From contig CAJPTB010000003.1 in assembly GCA_905373325.1 (NCBI GenBank), forward strand, positions 1-17,832: 17,832 nt of DNA, in the 5' to 3' direction. Below, one piece after another: positions 14,366 through 17,832 of this stretch. Position 1 is the first letter of the stretch. The number at the start of each line of letters is the position of its first letter. A model generated the notes under the pieces. It did not search any database. It was not told the DNA's origin and saw only the letters and a list, made by a program, of their open reading frames with translations. The position numbers and the translations under genes were made by a program. This DNA is from an uncultured Ancrocorticia sp. Lineage in GTDB: Bacteria; Actinomycetota; Actinomycetes; Actinomycetales; Actinomycetaceae.

Positions 14366-15328
14366 ATGTCCGGACCTCTCACGGTGGCGATTCTTGCAGG
14401 AGGACTCACGCATGAGCGCGAAGTGTCCCTTCACTCGGGGCGCCGCCTTGCAGCGGTCCTTTCCGAGGCAGGCATGCACGTCAAGGTGCTCGACGTCGAC
14501 GCCAATCTTCTGCAGTCCCTCAAATCTATGCAGCCCGACGTTGTTTGGCCGCTCATCCACGGAAGCACCGGGGAGGACGGGTCGCTTCAGGGCCTGCTGG
14601 AACTCGTCGGCGTTCCCTACGTCGGCACGTCCCCTGCCGCATGCAGGATCGCCTCAGACAAGGCGGTGGCGGGCGCGGTTCTCTCCGCCGCCGGCCTGAG
14701 CGTCCCCGATTCGGTGACGATTCCGCAGAAGCTGTTCCGCGAGGTAGGGGTGGGCCAAGTCCTCGACCTCGTTAAGGCGCGTTTTGACTTTCCGCTGGTC
14801 GTTAAGCCAGCCCAGGGAGGCTCGGCGCTCGGCGTGACCATTGTGGCCTCGGCGGCTGGCTTGCCTCGCGCCATGGTGGATTGTTTTGCCTACGATGAGC
14901 GAGCGCGCGTCGAGCAGTACATCGAAGGCACCGAAGTGGCGGTGTCCGTCGTCCAAACTGGAAGCGCGCCCCGCGCTCTTCCTCCGGTCGAGATCGCGGC
15001 TGATGGACCCTACGATTACGATGCGCGCTACTTCGCCGGGCGTGCCGAATACTTCGTTCCCTCTCGCCTTTCCGAGGAGGACACCGCCGCCGTCAAAGAG
15101 GCCGCCGAGCGCGCCCATTCCATTCTCGGGCTCAGATATCTTTCACGCACGGACATTATTCTCGACGACGCCGGCCGCGCTTGGATCCTTGACGTCAACG
15201 TCGCCCCCGGAATGACGGAGACTTCGCTCTTCCCTCAAGCTGCAACAGCCGGTGCTTTAGAAAGCGAAACAACCGTCGACGATCTCTACGTGGAGATCCT
15301 GAACGCGGCTCTAACTGATGGGCGATAG
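14366..15328 (+). CDS. ddl: D-alanine--D-alanine ligase
   Basis: This ATP-grasp ligase joins two D-alanines for the peptidoglycan stem peptide. It is 320 aa, the usual short form. Motifs are GGLTHEREVSLHSG (12-25), HGSTGEDGSLQG, the ATP-binding KPAQGGSALGV, YDYDARY, and the metal-binding end ILDVNVAPGMTETS. In E. coli DdlB three metal ligands are Asp257, Glu270 and Asn272; the matching residues here are Asp263, Asp276 and Asn278. The glutamate is thus replaced by the shorter aspartate. ATG 14366 has a good AGGAG five bases upstream. The reading frame is open far upstream, but only across the repeat array and an out-of-frame part of the aminotransferase gene. No promoter box is obvious in the G-poor leader. 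It converges on parB. Confidence 0.93.
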   Translation: MSGPLTVAILAGGLTHEREVSLHSGRRLAAVLSEAGMHVKVLDVDANLLQSLKSMQPDVVWPLIHGSTGEDGSLQGLLELVGVPYVGTSPAACRIASDKAVAGAVLSAAGLSVPDSVTIPQKLFREVGVGQVLDLVKARFDFPLVVKPAQGGSALGVTIVASAAGLPRAMVDCFAYDERARVEQYIEGTEVAVSVVQTGSAPRALPPVEIAADGPYDYDARYFAGRAEYFVPSRLSEEDTAAVKEAAERAHSILGLRYLSRTDIILDDAGRAWILDVNVAPGMTETSLFPQAATAGALESETTVDDLYVEILNAALTDGR

Positions 15329-15389
15329 TTTAAACCACGTCCCACGCCGCACAGGCGACTAGGTCTTGCCGTACGCTCGGATTTCCGCC

Positions 15390-15592
15390 GTCGCACGCAT
15401 TCCCTCCGTCGCATGCACGTTCCTGCGTCACACGCGTTCTGTCCGTTGCACGCACGTTCCTGCGTCACACGCATTCCCTCTGTCGCACCTAGGTTCTAAC
15501 CCGCATTCCCATCGCACGCACATTCTCGCCGCCGAATCTAGATCTCCGTCGCCCTCACGCACGTTCCGTCTGTCGCATCCGGTTTTTCCGTC
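15390..15592 (+). repeat. Alternating 18/19-bp tandem array (37-bp dimers)
   Basis: Units begin with GTCRCA or GTTGCA at 15390, 15408, 15427, 15445, 15464 and 15482, spaced 18, 19, 18, 19 and 18. Type A units are like GTCGCACGCATTCCCTCC and type B like GTCGCATGCACGTTCCTGC. The true period is therefore a 37-bp A+B dimer, repeated about three times. Looser copies continue near 15512, 15554 and 15572. A 37-bp period cannot keep a reading frame, so the array is non-coding. It is not CRISPR: there are no unique spacers. Confidence 0.85.
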
Positions 15593-15936
15593 CAGTGCAA
15601 ACAGCGTCTAGACAACCGGGACCGTCTCTCTCGGACGTCTCTCCCTAGGGGTTTCCTCCAAGGCGCAGACTCTCTGGGTCCATCCTGTCTTCATTTCAAC
15701 CTGTCGGACTTCGTCAGTTCGGCAAAGCCTGTTGACTTTATCGGCCTGACAGATGGACGAACTTTTCAGCCCGAGAATCTCGGCGAGCTTCTGAGCACAG
15801 CAACCGAACTTCTGATCATGGCAGCTGAACTCTTGTACACGGCAACCGAACTTCTGATCATGCAGCTAGCCTTTTGAATACGACAACCTTGGCGGACTCC
15901 TTTGTACTGACAATTTCGGTCTTGTCTTCTAAGTGA
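15542..15936 (+). pseudogene. Possible decayed reading frame ending in leucine-rich heptads
   Basis: From the TAG at 15539-15541 the frame is open to TGA 15875-15877 but has no usable start codon. Its end encodes seven-residue units such as ATELLIM and AAELLYT, one per 21-bp DNA repeat. The fourth complete DNA unit is one base short. Restoring that base continues the frame through AASLLNT and LADSFVLTISVLSSK to TGA 15934-15936. This fits a gene that has lost its start and suffered a one-base deletion. No family is recognised, and a chance open frame across a satellite remains possible. Confidence 0.25.
15784..15914 (+). repeat. 21-bp tandem array, about six to seven units
   Basis: Units start at 15784, 15805, 15826, 15847 (20 bp, one base missing), 15867 and about 15893. 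Two forms alternate: one begins CGAACTTCTGATCATG, the other TGAACTCTTGTACACG, giving a 42-bp dimer. Units at 15805 and 15847 are identical up to the missing base. Each holds a small palindrome (TGATCA or TGTACA). Base content here is clearly less GC-rich than in the flanking genes. Confidence 0.85.
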
Positions 15937-16053
15937 GTTTGGGGCTTCCAGTCCGGTTTGGTCCTTTGGGCAACAAGAATCGTTTAGATTGGTTTGGCCT
16001 TTCCAGGTCATATGGGGCTTTCGAACCCACAACGACCTTCCCGTGCAACTTGC

Positions 16054-16082
16054 GGTTGGGACGGGGATTCCCCGCCCCAACC
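16054..16082. terminator. Long hairpin between convergent ddl and parB
   Basis: GGTTGGGACGGGG (16054-16066) pairs with the segment at 16070-16082 around an ATT loop, 13 pairs with one A-C mismatch on the plus strand. It lies about 100 bp beyond the parB stop and well downstream of ddl, so it can act on both. No T-run follows on either strand, as is common for actinobacterial hairpin terminators. The remaining 15937-16053 and 16083-16181 show no gene or clear signal. Confidence 0.5.
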
Positions 16083-16181
16083 AACGTGAAAATAAACTGA
16101 CAAAACGACCTTGTCGGCTACGCGTCGTGATACAGTATTCATATTAACCGCACCCTCAACGCCAGAGCTCACTTTGCACTT

Positions 16182-17708
16182 CTACTCGGCGACATCAACG
16201 CCTGTCTCACCGGGGCTGAGTACGCCCAGGATGCGATTGAGATCGTCGATTGAAGCAAAGTCGATCTTGATAGACCCCTTCTTTGCCCCCATTTCGACTT
16301 TGACGCGAGTATCGAAGCGGTCGGCCAGCCTGCTCGACAGTTCGCCGAGTTCAGGGCCGTATCTTCTAGCTCGCCTACGTCCGCCAGTTGGCGAGGCAGT
16401 CGGTTCGTCGCCAAGGGCGACGATCTCCTCAACCTGTCGCACAGAAAGGCCCTCGGAGACGATCTTTTGAGCAAGTCTCTCCATTGCGCCAGGGTCGGAC
16501 AAACCGAGCAGTGCACGCGCATGCCCGGAAGACAAAACCCCGGCAGCCACTCGCCGCTGGACCAAAGGGGGCAGCTTGAGCAATCGCAGCGTGTTGGAGA
16601 TCTGTGGACGCGACCTCACGATTCGACGCGACAATTCCTCTTGAGTGCACTGAAAGTCTTCTAGAAGCTGTTGGTAGGCGGCCGCCTCTTCCAACGGATT
16701 GAGTTCCGCTCGATGCAAGTTCTCCAAGAGGGCGTCTCGAAGCAGATCCTCATCTTGCGTATGCCGAATAATGGCGGGAACGGTCTCAATGCCGGCCAGC
16801 TCCGAGGCACGCCAACGACGCTCACCCATGATGAGCTCGTAGCGAGCCTTTGGTTGCCCGGGAATCGGCGCCGCCAACGGACGAACAATAACGGGCTGAA
16901 GAACTCCGACTTCGCGAATCGAAGCTGCCAGTTCCTCAAGCTCTTCTTCGTCGAATACATTTCGCGGTTGTCTTGTATTCGGGATTATCTGGTCGAGGGG
17001 GAGCTCCGCGTAGGTGGCGCCGGGAACCTCAACGAGGCCTTCGTCCGCCTCATCTTGCTCATTTTGGGCGCGGTCCGCATCCTTTGCCAGAACGTCGTCG
17101 CTGTTGTTTCCCCTCGCAACGGCGTCACTGACCTCGGTCTCGTCGTTGTTCTCCAGATGGCCGTCTTGCACGCTGCCGCCGCTCTCGGCGTCACCATCAC
17201 TTTCTTCGACAAGGCGGACATTCTCTGCGACACCGCTGCTGCCGCTCTCTGCAACGTCACCGGACTCCGCCTCATTAACCCCTGAGTCGTCACCGACTTC
17301 CGCCCGACCGACGCCGCCTTCAACAAGCTCACCACTCGCCTGAATGGACTTGTCGCCTTCGCCGAGTTCGGGTTTGTCGCTCCTATCCTCGTCAACCGCA
17401 CCGCCGACGTCGCCGCAAATCATCGAGGCCTCAGCTCGCGTTGAATGTCCGTCTTCACCGGAGGCGCCACCCCGGCTCGAAGCCTCTGCGCCCACAACGG
17501 GACGAGCTGCAGGCTCAGCTGTCTCTTGCCCGCCCTGATTTTCTGTGGTTCCGGATGTCGAACTGTCACGAGACGCGGAGCTCTTCGAATCTTTTGTCTT
17601 GTTTTGCCTCACGTCCACGGAGGGGACTTCCTCGGAAAACTCGACGGCGCCCGCTTGATCGAAAGCTCGGACGCTCGTCTTATGCTGAACGGAAGAGTTC
17701 GGATGCAT
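16182..17708 (-). CDS. parB: Chromosome-partitioning protein ParB with long acidic N-terminal region
   Basis: ParB binds parS sites, clamps onto DNA with CTP, and works with ParA to segregate origins. Numbered from ATG 17708, the N-terminal CTPase domain starts near residue 232 (IIPNTRQPR from 241). It has GERRWRA (295-301) and ENLHRAELNPLEEA (329-342). The helix-turn-helix centre follows (TQEELSRRIVRSRPQISNTLRLL), and a dimerisation domain ends the protein. Residues 1-230 are an unusual disordered region rich in Glu, Asp, Ser and Gly. At 508 aa it is much longer than the usual 300-400. ATG 17708 has GAGGGAG seven bases upstream. However, the frame stays open to the window edge (reading ...LDNGLGPRRFDDSFRRL...), so the true start may lie outside. 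Typical ParBs begin with a GLGRGLGALI-like ParA-contact motif, not clearly present here. Confidence 0.93.
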   Translation of the reverse strand: MHPNSSVQHKTSVRAFDQAGAVEFSEEVPSVDVRQNKTKDSKSSASRDSSTSGTTENQGGQETAEPAARPVVGAEASSRGGASGEDGHSTRAEASMICGDVGGAVDEDRSDKPELGEGDKSIQASGELVEGGVGRAEVGDDSGVNEAESGDVAESGSSGVAENVRLVEESDGDAESGGSVQDGHLENNDETEVSDAVARGNNSDDVLAKDADRAQNEQDEADEGLVEVPGATYAELPLDQIIPNTRQPRNVFDEEELEELAASIREVGVLQPVIVRPLAAPIPGQPKARYELIMGERRWRASELAGIETVPAIIRHTQDEDLLRDALLENLHRAELNPLEEAAAYQQLLEDFQCTQEELSRRIVRSRPQISNTLRLLKLPPLVQRRVAAGVLSSGHARALLGLSDPGAMERLAQKIVSEGLSVRQVEEIVALGDEPTASPTGGRRRARRYGPELGELSSRLADRFDTRVKVEMGAKKGSIKIDFASIDDLNRILGVLSPGETGVDVAE

Positions 17709-17832
17709 TCCTTCGCTCCCTCTCGAATCGGCAGGGGACGTCTGTATCTCGTCATCGAATGGCGCAGCCTGACTATGATTGAGCCTGCGAAAGCTATCGT
17801 CGAATCTGCGGGGTCCAAGTCCGTTGTCAAGG

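Noticed and set aside
15390..15592. CRISPR-like array
   Set aside because: The units are directly adjacent with no unique spacers, are degenerate, and no cas genes are nearby.
15366..15611. 81-codon plus-strand ORF over the 18/19-bp array
   Set aside because: The 37-bp period shifts frame with each dimer, so the repeat was not selected as protein. No ribosome-binding site is seen.
15766..16080. 104-codon minus-strand ORF over the 21-bp array
   Set aside because: It has a Cys/Arg/Ser-rich make-up, no ribosome-binding site, and lies downstream of parB through the terminator-like hairpin. It is probably chance.
16079..16092. Half of a parS-like site (ACGTGAAA) near parB
   Set aside because: The other half does not match TGTTTCAC. 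A similar CACGTG at 6137-6146 in the DUF6049-like gene is also incomplete. No full parS is seen in the window.

Overview
This window looks like a conserved chromosomal block from a GC-rich actinobacterium, lying on the parB side of the replication origin. The order CCA-adding enzyme, NUDIX hydrolase, DUF6049-type membrane protein, kinase-like membrane protein, trxB, then parB resembles the Mycobacterium tuberculosis segment Rv3907c to Rv3917c and its counterparts in Actinomycetaceae. The family-level placement is an inference from gene order, GC content and protein style. No rRNA, tRNA, CRISPR array or transposase was seen.

Layout. Positions 1-3539 (minus strand) hold a tightly packed run: CCA tRNA nucleotidyltransferase, an MFS permease, and the N-terminus of an AI-2E-family permease cut by the left edge. 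Adjacent genes in this run overlap. From 3615 (plus strand) come a NUDIX hydrolase and an 804-residue exported DUF6049-like protein that overlaps it. The place where murJ is expected holds only a 43-codon ORF with a strong Shine-Dalgarno site. Next are a transmembrane pseudokinase and trxB. A lone N6-adenine DNA methyltransferase follows, and then a degenerate thioredoxin-like protein (WCEPA in place of WCGPC) that overlaps it. The plus-strand run ends with a fold-type I PLP aminotransferase and a D-Ala-D-Ala ligase. ParB lies convergently on the minus strand from about 17.7 kb down to 16182. Its frame is still open at the right edge.

How the genes may work together. Several relate to the cell envelope: ddl makes the D-Ala-D-Ala dipeptide, and the pseudokinase and DUF6049 genes are the usual neighbours of the lipid II flippase MurJ. 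TrxB and the thioredoxin-like protein form a possible redox pair with a DNA methyltransferase between them. The methyltransferase carries a cysteine-containing insertion, and its ribosome-binding site is buried in a perfect hairpin.

The least ordinary DNA surrounds ddl. A G-poor pentanucleotide-phased array precedes it. An 850-bp gap follows, holding an 18/19-bp tandem array, a 21-bp tandem array that may be the end of a decayed gene, and a long hairpin between the convergent ddl and parB genes. The strongest candidates for something undescribed are the trxB-methyltransferase-thioredoxin-like unit, the murJ-less pseudokinase locus, and the satellite-rich ddl/parB gap.
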